This document shows positions 16,000 to 21,699 of a stretch of 22,491 nt of DNA, one piece after another. The notes beneath the pieces were generated by a model. It was not told the DNA's origin. It did no database searches and was given only the letters and a program-made list of their open reading frames with translations. A program made the position numbers and the translations under genes. The first letter of the stretch is position 1; each line of letters starts with the position of its first letter. The stretch comes from a virus: the IMG/VR virus record IMGVR_UViG_3300027747_000827, positions 1 through 22,491 of that record. One strand, given 5' to 3'.

Positions 16000-16346
16000 A
16001 TCTCATCTGCTTTAAACTTTCTTATTAGTTCAATGCAATCATCTAACCTTCGAACAATCGTATAATAATACCCATGTGCAAGTGCAATCTGTTGGAATGC
16101 TTTTTGATTCGGTTGCTGGCTTCCCTTTTCAATTTTAACCTCGACAAATAATCCTTTCCAATTCTTGTTAGAGATCATCCAAAACATATCAGCCACTCCA
16201 GCTTTAGCACCTTCCATTTTTAACTTAATTGCAACTAATCTATGCCTTGCTCCTCCGTTAGGAATTGAAAAATAATAAAAGTCTTGTGTAAAATCTAACC
16301 AATGACAAATTGCAACTTGTAGTTTATGCTCATATTCATTTCTCAT
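15996..16346 (-). CDS. VRR-NUC domain nuclease
   Basis: A 116-residue protein from ATG 16346 (MRNEYEHKLQVAICHWLDF); an upstream in-frame extension lies inside the previous gene. It is a minimal VRR-NUC domain of the PD-(D/E)xK nuclease fold. The N-terminal Glu (E4-E6) is followed by FSIPNGGARHRLVAIKLKME, GAKAGVADM with catalytic Asp53, and GLFVEVKIEKGSQQPNQKAF with Glu69 and Lys71, then the YTIVRR strand that names the family. Phage members of this size act as structure-specific or Holliday-junction-type endonucleases in recombination or debranching. All catalytic residues are present. It is encoded a few genes downstream of the ERF and SSB-like genes, forming a recombination set. Confidence 0.88.
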   Translation of the reverse strand: MRNEYEHKLQVAICHWLDFTQDFYYFSIPNGGARHRLVAIKLKMEGAKAGVADMFWMISNKNWKGLFVEVKIEKGSQQPNQKAFQQIALAHGYYYTIVRRLDDCIELIRKFKADEI

Positions 16347-16536
16347 TATTTTTAATTGAATAAGCTGAAGCACAAAGAAAAAAAATATATAAAGCAAAAC
16401 AAAAAAATCTTATTAGAATGTGCCAATTTGCTGGATTAAAATCCCATTGAATAAATGTAAATATTATGTAACATACTAATGCAGGAAAAATCCACATTCT
16501 AAAATATTGTTTTTTAGTTAATTTTTTAGTTTCCAT
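16336..16536 (-). CDS. Two-span membrane protein, unknown
   Basis: A 66-residue protein from ATG 16536 (METKKLTKKQYFRMWIFPAL). Two hydrophobic helices (FPALVCYIIFTFI, and ILIRFFCFALYIFFLCASAY) flank a short WDFNPANW loop, with a lysine-rich cytosolic N-terminus. It overlaps neighbours by 11 bases on each side. Topology would fit a small holin or a superinfection or envelope-modifying protein; none can be chosen from sequence. Confidence 0.6.
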   Translation of the reverse strand: METKKLTKKQYFRMWIFPALVCYIIFTFIQWDFNPANWHILIRFFCFALYIFFLCASAYSIKNNEK

Positions 16537-16777
16537 TGTCTTGTTGTTTAAAGTGGTTATTCGGAATTTCCGAATTATCACTCTGTTTAATAATTAACCT
16601 ACCATGATTCGTATATAATCTCAAATCAATTGTATCCGTAAATATATCTTCATCAGAATCAATTCCAAAATCATTATTAATTATTTTTTTTTCTAATGTC
16701 TGATTATTTTTTGTCGAGTAATAATAAGCATAGCAAATTAATGCCAGCGCAGTTCCGTAAATTAGTTTTCTTTTCAT
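16526..16777 (-). CDS. Small membrane-anchored protein, unknown
   Basis: An 83-residue protein starting MKRKLIYGTALALICYAYYY, a basic N-terminus with one hydrophobic helix or signal anchor (residues 4-20). An acidic, polar domain follows (IDSDEDIFTDTIDLRLYTNH). The soluble part would be outside or inside depending on anchor orientation. No lipobox Cys is positioned convincingly (Cys15 precedes aromatic residues). It starts with a TAATG overlap on the replication-associated gene. Confidence 0.6.
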   Translation of the reverse strand: MKRKLIYGTALALICYAYYYSTKNNQTLEKKIINNDFGIDSDEDIFTDTIDLRLYTNHGRLIIKQSDNSEIPNNHFKQQDNGN

Positions 16778-17526
16778 TATTCGTTAGGTTTAATAGTTCC
16801 ATCTTGATCAATAAAGCAATCAAATGTAGCTAAAGAATTGATAAATTTAATATAACCTTGAGTTTTACAATGTAATTTTCTCTCTTCAACATCTTGAATA
16901 TTAGAATACTTATTCCAAAGTTCTATTTTTTCTTCTCTTGAAATTGTAGGTATTTTAAATTGTTCTAAATAATCAAATAAGATTGATAAGCCTCCAGCAA
17001 TAAACGTAAATTTCTTATCATTTTGTTCGCAAAATCTAATTTGCTTGGCATATTCATTAGCCGTGTCAATGGCTTGCTTCTTTAATTCTTGATCACTTGG
17101 TACCGGTATCTTTTCTTCTTTTTGTTTTTCCTTTGCAACCTTACTTAAAACTTCATTTTTTTCGTAATAATATTTCTTTATCCATTGCACAAAAATAGAT
17201 GAATTAAAAAATACTGATGATTCAGCTTGATTCAAATACTCGCCATTTAATCCATTGTTAACAGCAATCATTATATCATCCTCTGAATAGTTACCAAATG
17301 CCTCAAGATCGGTTAAAATTAATTTAATATCCATTTCTTCCTCTCCTTTATTTTTGTCCCTTAAACCTAACTTGGCTTTAGCTAATGCAACTACTTTCAT
17401 TGCAATCTGTAATTTTTTACTTTCAGATAATAATTTAATCACTGGCTTTAAATATGCCTGATAAATTAATTCTTCTCTTTTAGTTAAATAATTATTTTCT
17501 ACTGAAAGGATTATTGAATGTTCCAT
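16777..17526 (-). CDS. Replication-associated protein of unknown function
   Basis: A 249-residue mostly helical protein starting MEHSIILSVENNYLTKREEL. It contains a Lys/Glu-rich linker (SKVAKEKQKEEKIPVPSDQE) around residues 127-146 and a C-terminal helical part (LWNKYSNIQDVEERKLHCKT). There are no Walker motifs, so it is not an AAA+ helicase loader. It overlaps the replication initiator by 35 bases and is therefore translated with it. In lambda-like systems this position holds the helicase-loading protein (P), and a non-ATPase loader of that type is the best guess, but it rests on synteny alone. A DnaD/phage-replisome-like fold is also possible. Confidence 0.6.
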   Translation of the reverse strand: MEHSIILSVENNYLTKREELIYQAYLKPVIKLLSESKKLQIAMKVVALAKAKLGLRDKNKGEEEMDIKLILTDLEAFGNYSEDDIMIAVNNGLNGEYLNQAESSVFFNSSIFVQWIKKYYYEKNEVLSKVAKEKQKEEKIPVPSDQELKKQAIDTANEYAKQIRFCEQNDKKFTFIAGGLSILFDYLEQFKIPTISREEKIELWNKYSNIQDVEERKLHCKTQGYIKFINSLATFDCFIDQDGTIKPNE

Positions 17527-18265
17527 CTTCTATTTCTTTTAAAAGTTTTTGTTCTAATGAATATAAATTCTCAAAGTTCTTTTGGTGATTACCTTTTTTT
17601 TCTAAAGGTTGATGATAAATAATCTCATCGTTCCAGCATTTATTATTTAAATAAGTAGATGGATTTTTTCTAAATTTAATATCTTGATTTGCATTTACAT
17701 AATCTTGAATAGTATTTAAAATATTATCAATATCATTTACAGATAATTTATTCCAAGTCTTTTCGCATTTAGATCTATCTACTTTTTTATTATAACAATC
17801 CCAAAAGAAATTAAAATCACTTTCGCGTTGTATACTTGTAGATTTGTATACTTGTATATTTGTATTATTGTAAATTGGTATATCTATATGATCAATGCTT
17901 TGTACCGTGCTTTCCCTTTGCTTTGTACCATGCTTTATCAATGCTTTATCAAGTGCTTTGCTATGTGCTTTATCAAAATTTGATAGAGCAACTATGTTAG
18001 CAGAATACTGATTTTTACTTCTTTCAACCACAATAATTAACCCAATTTCTTCGAGATCATTAAGAGTATTAATATAAGTATTATGAGATTTTATACCGAT
18101 GGCTTCCATCGACATCATGCTTGGAAGACCAAATTTTTTCTTCCATCCTAATCTGTTACAATGCTCAATAATAAAGAAATATAAAGCACAATGATTTGGC
18201 TTTATTTTATCTGGATTATCATAGGCATAGTCCCAAAAGTTTCTTGACAAACTATATATGTCCAT
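17492..18265 (-). CDS. Replication initiator (O-like), carrying the origin repeats
   Basis: A 257-residue protein starting MDIYSLSRNFWDYAYDNPDK. Residues 1-95 form a winged-helix-like DNA-binding domain (LYFFIIEHCNRLGW, SMEAIGIKSHNTYINTLNDL, EEIGLIIVVERSKNQYSA). Residues 98-150 are a low-complexity linker (DKAHSKALDKALIKH). Residues 150-215 carry the phage replication C-terminal module FFWDCYNKKV, KTWNKL, KNPSTYLNNKCWNDE. This is the layout of phage O-type initiators, which bind iterons and recruit helicase. The DNA coding for the linker is itself two tandem repeat arrays, as in lambda where ori lies inside O. The ATG is 3 bases after the T-tract of a leader terminator, so expression likely depends on read-through. 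Confidence 0.82.
   Translation of the reverse strand: MDIYSLSRNFWDYAYDNPDKIKPNHCALYFFIIEHCNRLGWKKKFGLPSMMSMEAIGIKSHNTYINTLNDLEEIGLIIVVERSKNQYSANIVALSNFDKAHSKALDKALIKHGTKQRESTVQSIDHIDIPIYNNTNIQVYKSTSIQRESDFNFFWDCYNKKVDRSKCEKTWNKLSVNDIDNILNTIQDYVNANQDIKFRKNPSTYLNNKCWNDEIIYHQPLEKKGNHQKNFENLYSLEQKLLKEIEDGTFNNPFSRK
17828..17891. repeat. 8-bp tandem repeat array (TTGTAnnn), 16-bp iteron-like
   Basis: On the plus strand TTGTA recurs at 17828, 17836, 17844, 17852, 17860 and 17868, exactly every 8 bp, then decays (TGGTA at 17876, CTATA at 17884). The 13-mer TTGTATACTTGTA is identical at 17828 and 17844 and has two changes at 17860, a 16-bp period. Neither 8 nor 16 is a multiple of 3, so the repeats run through all reading frames of the initiator linker. 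That argues for selection on DNA rather than peptide. Confidence 0.85.
17896..17976. repeat. Seven TGCTTT repeats at 11-12 bp spacing (23-bp iterons)
   Basis: TGCTTT occurs at 17896, 17908, 17919, 17931, 17942, 17954 and 17966 on the plus strand (AAAGCA on the coding strand), with spacings of 12, 11, 12, 11, 12 and 12. As pairs they make units of 23, 23 and 24 bp; TGCTTTGTACC opens the first two and TGCTTTATCAA recurs in others. Because 11- and 23-bp steps break codon phase, the encoded peptide changes from DKAHSKALDKAL to GTKQRESTVQS while the DNA repeat persists. Confidence 0.85.
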
Positions 18266-18268
18266 TTT

Positions 18269-18312
18269 AAAAAATAAAAAAGCCAGTCTGCGTCAGAGTG
18301 CAGAACTGGCTT
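18269..18312 (-). terminator. Rho-independent terminator abutting the rep start codon
   Basis: Minus strand AAGCCAGTTCTGC, loop ACTCTGAC, GCAGACTGGCTT: an 11-bp stem with one bulged T, followed by TTTTTATTTTTT. The rep ATG (18265) comes 3 bases after the T tract, so termination here would block rep expression and read-through would permit it. Confidence 0.85.
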
Positions 18313-18363
18313 GGTTGGTAAAGATACCGGATAACCCAAAGACTCTGACCCCTTTGGCTTATT
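18269..18363 (-). ncRNA. Structured leader RNA with kissing loops, upstream of rep
   Basis: From a TATATTTG element the predicted RNA starts near 18363 and holds three contiguous hairpins. H1 (18357-18336) is CCAAAG / CTTTGG with a 10-nt loop containing GUCAGAGU. H2 (18336-18313) is GGUU / AACC plus GGUA / UACC with loop UCUU and an AUCC bulge. H3 (18312-18281) is the terminator, with an 8-nt loop ACUCUGAC. The H1 and H3 loops are perfectly complementary over 8 nt, enough for an intramolecular kissing interaction or dimerisation. The 5'-end AAGCCA can also pair with UGGCUU at the 3' arm of H3, giving an alternative fold that would open the terminator. It is either a stand-alone small RNA or an attenuator leader for rep. 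Confidence 0.7.
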
Positions 18364-18367
18364 GTTA

Positions 18368-18375
18368 CAAATATA
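18368..18375 (-). promoter_or_regulatory. Bacteroidetes-type -7 element TATATTTG (leader RNA promoter)
   Basis: TATATTTG on the minus strand matches the Bacteroidetes TAnnTTTG -7 consensus exactly. It lies between a 32-codon ORF stop (18382) and the structured RNA, giving a start near 18360-18364. I see no clear -33 TTTG at the expected distance. Confidence 0.55.
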
Positions 18376-18381
18376 CAAAGA

Positions 18382-18480
18382 TTATTTTTTTTGTTTAGGA
18401 ATAATCCCTAGTTTTTTACGATCTTTTTCTAACTCTTTGGCTAAATAAATGTGCCAAGTATTATATGTTAATTTTTTCAT
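18382..18480 (-). CDS. Micropeptide (32 residues), lysine-rich
   Basis: An ORF from ATG 18480 overlapping the stop of the 44-residue membrane ORF (ATGA), reading MKKLTYNTWHIYLAKELEKD, then RKKLGIIPKQKK. It is basic and helical. Its stop lies 6 bases before the promoter-like element. Coupling by ATGA and protein-like composition support it. Function unknown. Confidence 0.55.
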   Translation of the reverse strand: MKKLTYNTWHIYLAKELEKDRKKLGIIPKQKK

Positions 18481-18611
18481 TGGTTGTAAATTTTAGTGAT
18501 AATTTCGACAACTATTGCAAATATCCAGCATGATATGATTCCCACAATTCCGACCATCGTAAGAAATTCAGCTATCTCACATGAATTATTGGACTTCCCT
18601 TGCTTTCTCAT
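18477..18611 (-). CDS. Single-span membrane micropeptide (44 residues)
   Basis: An ORF from ATG 18611, starting inside the end of the 76-residue gene (26-base overlap) and ending ATGA with the next ORF. It begins MRKQGKSNNSCEIAEFL, followed by one hydrophobic helix VGIVGIISCWIFAIVVEII and a short basic tail KIYNQ. Overlaps on both sides argue for real translation. Function unknown. Confidence 0.55.
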   Translation of the reverse strand: MRKQGKSNNSCEIAEFLTMVGIVGIISCWIFAIVVEIITKIYNQ

Positions 18612-18816
18612 CTTGCATTTGTTTAGCTATTAACGCAACTTCAGCCATTACTTCTGGATACTTCACATACCCTTCACCTTTATTCCTTGTGTTCCAATAC
18701 ACAACTTGCTGGATATTTAAAACATTCCATTCTCTTGCAGAAAAAGGTAGTATACCTTTCTTATTTAAACTATCGGCAACTGCCTGATGTATATTCATTT
18801 TTTTGATCTTTATCAT
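18586..18816 (-). CDS. Small unknown protein, early region
   Basis: A 76-residue protein from ATG 18816 (MIKIKKMNIHQAVADSLNKK); an internal ATG at residue 7 is an alternative. It is helical, with WNVLNIQQVVYWNTRNKGEG in the middle and a helical, charged C-terminus (VALIAKQMQDEKAREVQ). No recognised domain. It lies between the SSB-like gene cluster and the rep leader. Confidence 0.6.
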   Translation of the reverse strand: MIKIKKMNIHQAVADSLNKKGILPFSAREWNVLNIQQVVYWNTRNKGEGYVKYPEVMAEVALIAKQMQDEKAREVQ

Positions 18817-18820
18817 AATT

Positions 18821-19012
18821 TTAATTTTTATTTAGTTCTCTTTCCATTTCTTCGGTAATTATTAGATACTCTTCGTATTCTTCTAATTCATTCCATTTTC
18901 TTTTTGCTTTTAAATATGGTTCAATTTCAGCTTCTGAAAATGTTCTCTCTTCGCAAAATCTTGATCTGTCTAATAAATCTATCCATCGGAATAAATAGGT
19001 TTTCTTTTCCAT
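18821..19012 (-). CDS. Small acidic protein, unknown
   Basis: A 63-residue protein starting MEKKTYLFRWIDLLDRSRFC and then very Glu-rich (WNELEEYEEYLIITEEMERE). The charge pattern could suit a DNA mimic or an SSB partner, but that is only suggestive. It starts 2 bases after the SSB-like stop, so it is likely co-translated with it. Confidence 0.6.
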   Translation of the reverse strand: MEKKTYLFRWIDLLDRSRFCEERTFSEAEIEPYLKAKRKWNELEEYEEYLIITEEMERELNKN

Positions 19013-19014
19013 AT

Positions 19015-19326
19015 CTAAAAAGGTAAATCGTTTGTATTCATTTCATTAATTTCATCAATTTCAAAGTTAACTAACTTCTTTACTCCAGTACTTGCCTGAT
19101 CTTGTCGTGCTGGTAATGATTTGCCAATTTTAAAGTTGCCCAATATTGGGGCATTTTTCTCTGGAGTCTTTACTCCATCTTGTGTGATGAAACCAAAGTT
19201 TCCGTAATTATCAGGATCATCTTTTAAGAATCCAGAAATATTAAGGTATGTACCTTTCTTACCTTTGTACAATTTAGACTTGTCTAACAAATCTACGTTG
19301 ATTGAAATGCTTACTAACTTGCTCAT
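19015..19326 (-). CDS. Single-stranded DNA-binding-like protein
   Basis: A 103-residue protein starting MSKLVSISINVDLLDKSKLY. Beta-strand segments (LVSISINVDLL, GTYLNISGFLKDDPD, NFGFITQDG) suggest an OB-fold-like core, and a basic linker leads to an acidic end, EINEMNTNDLPF. That end resembles the conserved C-terminal tip (D-D-x-x-P-F type) used by SSB proteins to dock recombination and replication partners. It overlaps the ERF gene by 4 bases (ATGA), and an SSB beside a single-strand annealing protein is a standard phage pairing. It would coat ssDNA at phage forks and feed ERF. The fold is inferred from pattern and tip; overall length is short but workable. Confidence 0.7.
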   Translation of the reverse strand: MSKLVSISINVDLLDKSKLYKGKKGTYLNISGFLKDDPDNYGNFGFITQDGVKTPEKNAPILGNFKIGKSLPARQDQASTGVKKLVNFEIDEINEMNTNDLPF

Positions 19327-19874
19327 TTAGTTGGTTGGTTAATTGTAAAACTTAATTTTTTAGTTTTAAATAATGATAACACATTTTGATCGTTATTAAC
19401 AATGTCTGATTTTTCTGCATATAAAGCATTTAATTCATCAATTGAATCGCAATCATAAATTAATTTTTTCCATTGTAATAATGGCAATTGTGCTGGATTT
19501 GACTGCACTTGTGTTCCAGCTGCATCTGTATCTTTATCGACCACTAACCCCAAAATACTGGATAAACAATATCTCCGAAAATAGGTATAACCGCTGCCCA
19601 TTGCCTGAAAATCATTCATATTTCCAAGTTTTACTTTAGGAATTATTGTAAAACTTTCTAATGATTCTCCACTTTCAACGTGAAAAAGAATTGTTCTGAT
19701 TCCATCATTTTCAAGCAATTGGCTAAAACATAAGCCATTCTTTTTAAGTAATGGATTAATAACGGAAAAAATTTGTGGCAGATCGGCATAGGTGTAATTG
19801 TGGCCTTTGGTATCCTTATGAATGACAGGGCATTCATTTTGAAAATTGGATAATGATTTAATTAGGTTTATCAT
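19323..19874 (-). CDS. erf: ERF-family single-strand annealing protein
   Basis: A 183-residue protein starting MINLIKSLSNFQNECPVIHK. The ERF signature is clear: NYTYADLPQIFSVINPLLKK (residues 26-45), GLCFSQLLE, then NMNDFQAMGSGYTYFRRYCL, with SSILGLVVDKDTDAA after it. These span the conserved ERF superfamily core. The C-terminal 60 residues are a variable tail. ERF proteins anneal complementary single strands and drive phage recombination and genome circularisation or concatemer formation without RecA. The gene is first in an ATGA-coupled pair with the SSB-like protein, and a VRR-NUC nuclease is encoded downstream. Start at ATG 19874; no obvious alternative. Confidence 0.92.
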   Translation of the reverse strand: MINLIKSLSNFQNECPVIHKDTKGHNYTYADLPQIFSVINPLLKKNGLCFSQLLENDGIRTILFHVESGESLESFTIIPKVKLGNMNDFQAMGSGYTYFRRYCLSSILGLVVDKDTDAAGTQVQSNPAQLPLLQWKKLIYDCDSIDELNALYAEKSDIVNNDQNVLSLFKTKKLSFTINQPTK

Positions 19875-19875
19875 G

Positions 19876-20022
19876 TTAGTCTTGGTTTAACTCTATAAAT
19901 TTTGATTTGTAAATTCTTTCTTCTCGATATACTTTAGACCAAAAGTCTTCGAACCCCTCGCAATACCAAGTACAATGATAATACCCAGCTTCGTCTTGAA
20001 ATTTTGCTTTATACTTATGCAT
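19876..20022 (-). CDS. Small unknown protein before erf
   Basis: A 48-residue protein from ATG 20022 (MHKYKAKFQDEAGYYHCTWY, then ending YKSKFIELNQD). An upstream TTG-start extension would give a signal-like start but lies wholly in another gene's frame. It overlaps the preceding membrane micropeptide by 8 bases and ends one base before erf. Cysteines and aromatics are frequent. Unknown function. Confidence 0.55.
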   Translation of the reverse strand: MHKYKAKFQDEAGYYHCTWYCEGFEDFWSKVYREERIYKSKFIELNQD

Positions 20023-20149
20023 GGCCTGTGATGATTGGGATGATGTGACAATACATAATATAAATAAAAATGGTGATGACAATCATCCCATACAATCCTT
20101 GTGGATCTTCTTGGTGAAATTCTTTGAAAAATTTAATGATTTTTTTCAT
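20015..20149 (-). CDS. Single-span membrane micropeptide (44 residues)
   Basis: An ORF from ATG 20149 starting MKKIIKFFKEFHQEDPQGLY, followed by a hydrophobic helix MIVITIFIYIMYCHIIPIIT and ending GHA. The gap it fills is otherwise unexplained, and it begins one base after the previous gene's stop (20151) and overlaps the next start. A membrane helix with a lysine-rich N-terminus is clear. Function unknown. Confidence 0.6.
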   Translation of the reverse strand: MKKIIKFFKEFHQEDPQGLYGMIVITIFIYIMYCHIIPIITGHA

Positions 20150-20150
20150 G

Positions 20151-20333
20151 TTAGTAGTTACGTTTAGTTTTGATTTTTACAATGTGTAAATGAGATGTGT
20201 TAGCCAATAAATTATTAGCAATCTTAATGGCATCTTGCTTGCTCCAGCAGTTTTTAACTACTGATGCAATTTCATTCCCTTGCTTGTCTTGAAATGAGAA
20301 AAGGTATGCGTACTCTTTTGGTAAATTTTTCAT
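20151..20333 (-). CDS. First gene of early operon, small unknown protein
   Basis: A 60-residue protein starting MKNLPKEYAYLFSFQDKQGN with a beta-like N-terminal half and a helix SKQDAIKIANNLLA, ending in IVKIKTKRNY. It is first after a TATATTTG element and an inverted repeat. No domain recognised. The fold looks like a compact alpha/beta protein. Confidence 0.6.
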   Translation of the reverse strand: MKNLPKEYAYLFSFQDKQGNEIASVVKNCWSKQDAIKIANNLLANTSHLHIVKIKTKRNY

Positions 20334-20348
20334 TTGATTTAAGTTTTT

Positions 20349-20370
20349 AAAATAGCTTCGTTGCTATTTT
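20349..20370 (-). promoter_or_regulatory. Inverted repeat in the early 5' UTR
   Basis: AAAATAGC and GCTATTTT form a perfect 8-bp inverted repeat around a 6-nt spacer, between the TATATTTG element (20377) and the start codon (20333). The expected transcript would start close to it, so it is either a 5'-end mRNA hairpin or a DNA operator for a repressor. Confidence 0.6.
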
Positions 20371-20376
20371 TTGAGA

Positions 20377-20384
20377 CAAATATA
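20377..20384 (-). promoter_or_regulatory. Bacteroidetes-type -7 element TATATTTG (early operon)
   Basis: TATATTTG on the minus strand, 43 bases upstream of the first early gene. Exact match to TAnnTTTG. The expected -33 position is T-rich but has no clean TTTG. Likely drives the early operon. Confidence 0.55.
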
Positions 20385-20443
20385 TAACTAATATTTTAAA
20401 TAAAAAAACTTTATATAAAATTATTTTAATTATTTATTAGGTA

Positions 20444-20475
20444 TAAAAAAATCCCCATCGGTAAGACCAATGAGG
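20444..20475 (-). terminator. Rho-independent terminator after phosphoesterase gene
   Basis: Minus strand CCTCATTGGT, loop CTT, ACCGATGGGG: a 10-bp stem with two T-G wobbles, followed by ATTTTTTTAT. It ends transcription 54 bases after the metallophosphoesterase stop and separates it from the early operon. Confidence 0.85.
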
Positions 20476-20512
20476 AAATTAAGACCAAACTTAAACCCTT
20501 TAACCTATTATG
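20447..20512 (-). ncRNA. Possible short terminated RNA
   Basis: Between the TATATTTG element at 20518-20525 and the T tract of the terminator lie about 65 bases with no ORF. A weak hairpin TTAAG / CTTAA (loop TTTGGT) precedes the terminator stem, and TTGGTCTTA occurs twice. If the promoter is active the product would be a small RNA of about 65 nt. It may equally be just the 3' UTR of the phosphoesterase mRNA. Confidence 0.35.
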
Positions 20513-20517
20513 AAAAT

Positions 20518-20525
20518 CAAATATA
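20518..20525 (-). promoter_or_regulatory. Promoter-like TATATTTG just after phosphoesterase stop
   Basis: Exact TAnnTTTG match 3 bases after the stop codon of the metallophosphoesterase, the third copy of TATATTTG in a non-coding gap of this window. No -33 TTTG seen at standard spacing. Confidence 0.4.
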
Positions 20526-20528
20526 CTA

Positions 20529-21524
20529 TTATTTTACAATTTTACCATCCCTAATCTGAATATTATTTACTTTACTTTTTCCGTTTACAATTTCAACAAT
20601 TGCAAAACCATGATTGTGATGTGAAAATGGCATATATTTTGGACTCAATACAGTTAAGCATCCAATAGAATAAGTATTTATAAACTCTTTAAAACCTGTT
20701 TTCTTTTGTGTGTTGCTGGTCCTATGAACGTGTCCTATTAATGTATTGCAAATTGTTTTGTTAAATAGATTCTGACTTGGATTAACTCCGCCACCTCCGT
20801 ACAATTCATGGCCATGTAATACTAATAGATCTCCCATCTCCATTCCTTGCCAATCCTCAATCATTGTAATACCTAATTTATCTAACCTAAAAAATACATC
20901 AAATTGTAAATCATGTATTTGCGCAAATTCTTCAGCTTGCAATTGTAAAGATTTTGCAAATCTATTTTCGTGATTACCTAACTTATAATAAATTGGAATG
21001 TTTCTATATATGTCCCTTAACCTTTGCAAGAAATCTCGATTCATATCCACTTCCCTTTTAAAATCACGCATATCCTTTTCTTTTTCATGTCTAGAAATAG
21101 AATAAAAATCTTGAATATCTCCATTTAAATATAAGCAATCAATCTCTTGATCCTTTAAATGTTTAATTGCGCAAGTCAATGCTTGAAGATCGTGGTATGG
21201 AAAATGTATATCAGATAATATTCCAATCTTTTTTAGATTACCCGGTAGTTTAGCAGAAACATATTCTTTGCCAATACTTGCTTCTATACCAAAATTGTCT
21301 AATGTTTCAAGATTATAATTTACGACTAGTGGTGGTAATTCTAGGTTAATTGATTGCGCTGATCTTTCTTTAGATTTAATATTATTGGTAATCATAAATT
21401 TTCTAAAACTATTCCAAGATTGATATCCATACATCGTGTGGAATGTGTTATAAAAATCTTTATTAGTCATATTAGTAGAGTAAAAATGCTCTCTAATCTT
21501 TGTGACTTTATCGGCCTTGTTCAT
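20529..21524 (-). CDS. Calcineurin-like metallophosphoesterase
   Basis: A 331-residue protein from ATG 21524 (MNKADKVTKIREHFY); a TTG seven codons upstream is possible but overlaps the previous gene more. The first 95 residues are helical and then variable, perhaps a DNA-binding or docking part. The catalytic domain has all five family motifs: SDIH (104-107), GDIQD (135-139), GNHE (183-186), HGHE (237-240) and GHVH (264-267), which bind two metals. It should hydrolyse phosphodiesters or phosphomonoesters; the target may be nucleic acid or a nucleotide signal. No nuclease subdomain (Mre11 capping) is evident. It sits between lysis genes and the early operon and is followed by its own terminator. 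Confidence 0.88.
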   Translation of the reverse strand: MNKADKVTKIREHFYSTNMTNKDFYNTFHTMYGYQSWNSFRKFMITNNIKSKERSAQSINLELPPLVVNYNLETLDNFGIEASIGKEYVSAKLPGNLKKIGILSDIHFPYHDLQALTCAIKHLKDQEIDCLYLNGDIQDFYSISRHEKEKDMRDFKREVDMNRDFLQRLRDIYRNIPIYYKLGNHENRFAKSLQLQAEEFAQIHDLQFDVFFRLDKLGITMIEDWQGMEMGDLLVLHGHELYGGGGVNPSQNLFNKTICNTLIGHVHRTSNTQKKTGFKEFINTYSIGCLTVLSPKYMPFSHHNHGFAIVEIVNGKSKVNNIQIRDGKIVK

Positions 21525-21699
21525 ATTCTTGCATAAGTGTGTCAACTAAAAACTCAATATTATTTAATACTTTCATTCTTAAAACATATGCAGCATCATC
21601 CACGTGTTCTATGTTCTCCATTACATCCATCATTGTATGCAATAAATCCTTTGCTTTTGAAATTGGTTTCTCCACCGGTTCTATATCTATATTATACAT
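21508..21699 (-). CDS. Small acidic helical protein, unknown
   Basis: A 63-residue protein starting MYNIDIEPVEKPISKAKDLL, mostly one or two helices (DVMENIEHVDDAAYVLRMKV), acidic. It overlaps the spanin-like gene by 8 bases and the phosphoesterase by 17. No motif recognised. Confidence 0.6.
   Translation of the reverse strand: MYNIDIEPVEKPISKAKDLLHTMMDVMENIEHVDDAAYVLRMKVLNNIEFLVDTLMQEYEQGR

Larger units (their letters stand above)
17828..17976. other. Probable replication origin inside the initiator gene
   Basis: Two adjacent direct-repeat arrays lie in the DNA encoding the linker between the winged-helix and C-terminal domains of the initiator. In lambdoid phages the origin has this same place, with iterons bound by O and an AT-rich unwinding region beside them. 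The flank at 17640-17820 is very AT-rich and could be the unwinding element. I found no clear DnaA box (TTATCCACA). Confidence 0.7.

Noticed and set aside
17640-17820. DnaA boxes near the origin
   Set aside because: No TTATCCACA-like 9-mer found; only general AT-richness.
17828-17976. Tandem repeats as a CRISPR array
   Set aside because: Units are only 8-12 bp with no unique spacers of 25-40 bp, and they lie inside a coding gene.
21525-21545. TTG-initiated N-terminal extension of the metallophosphoesterase
   Set aside because: ATG at 21524 is a better start and reduces overlap with the upstream gene.
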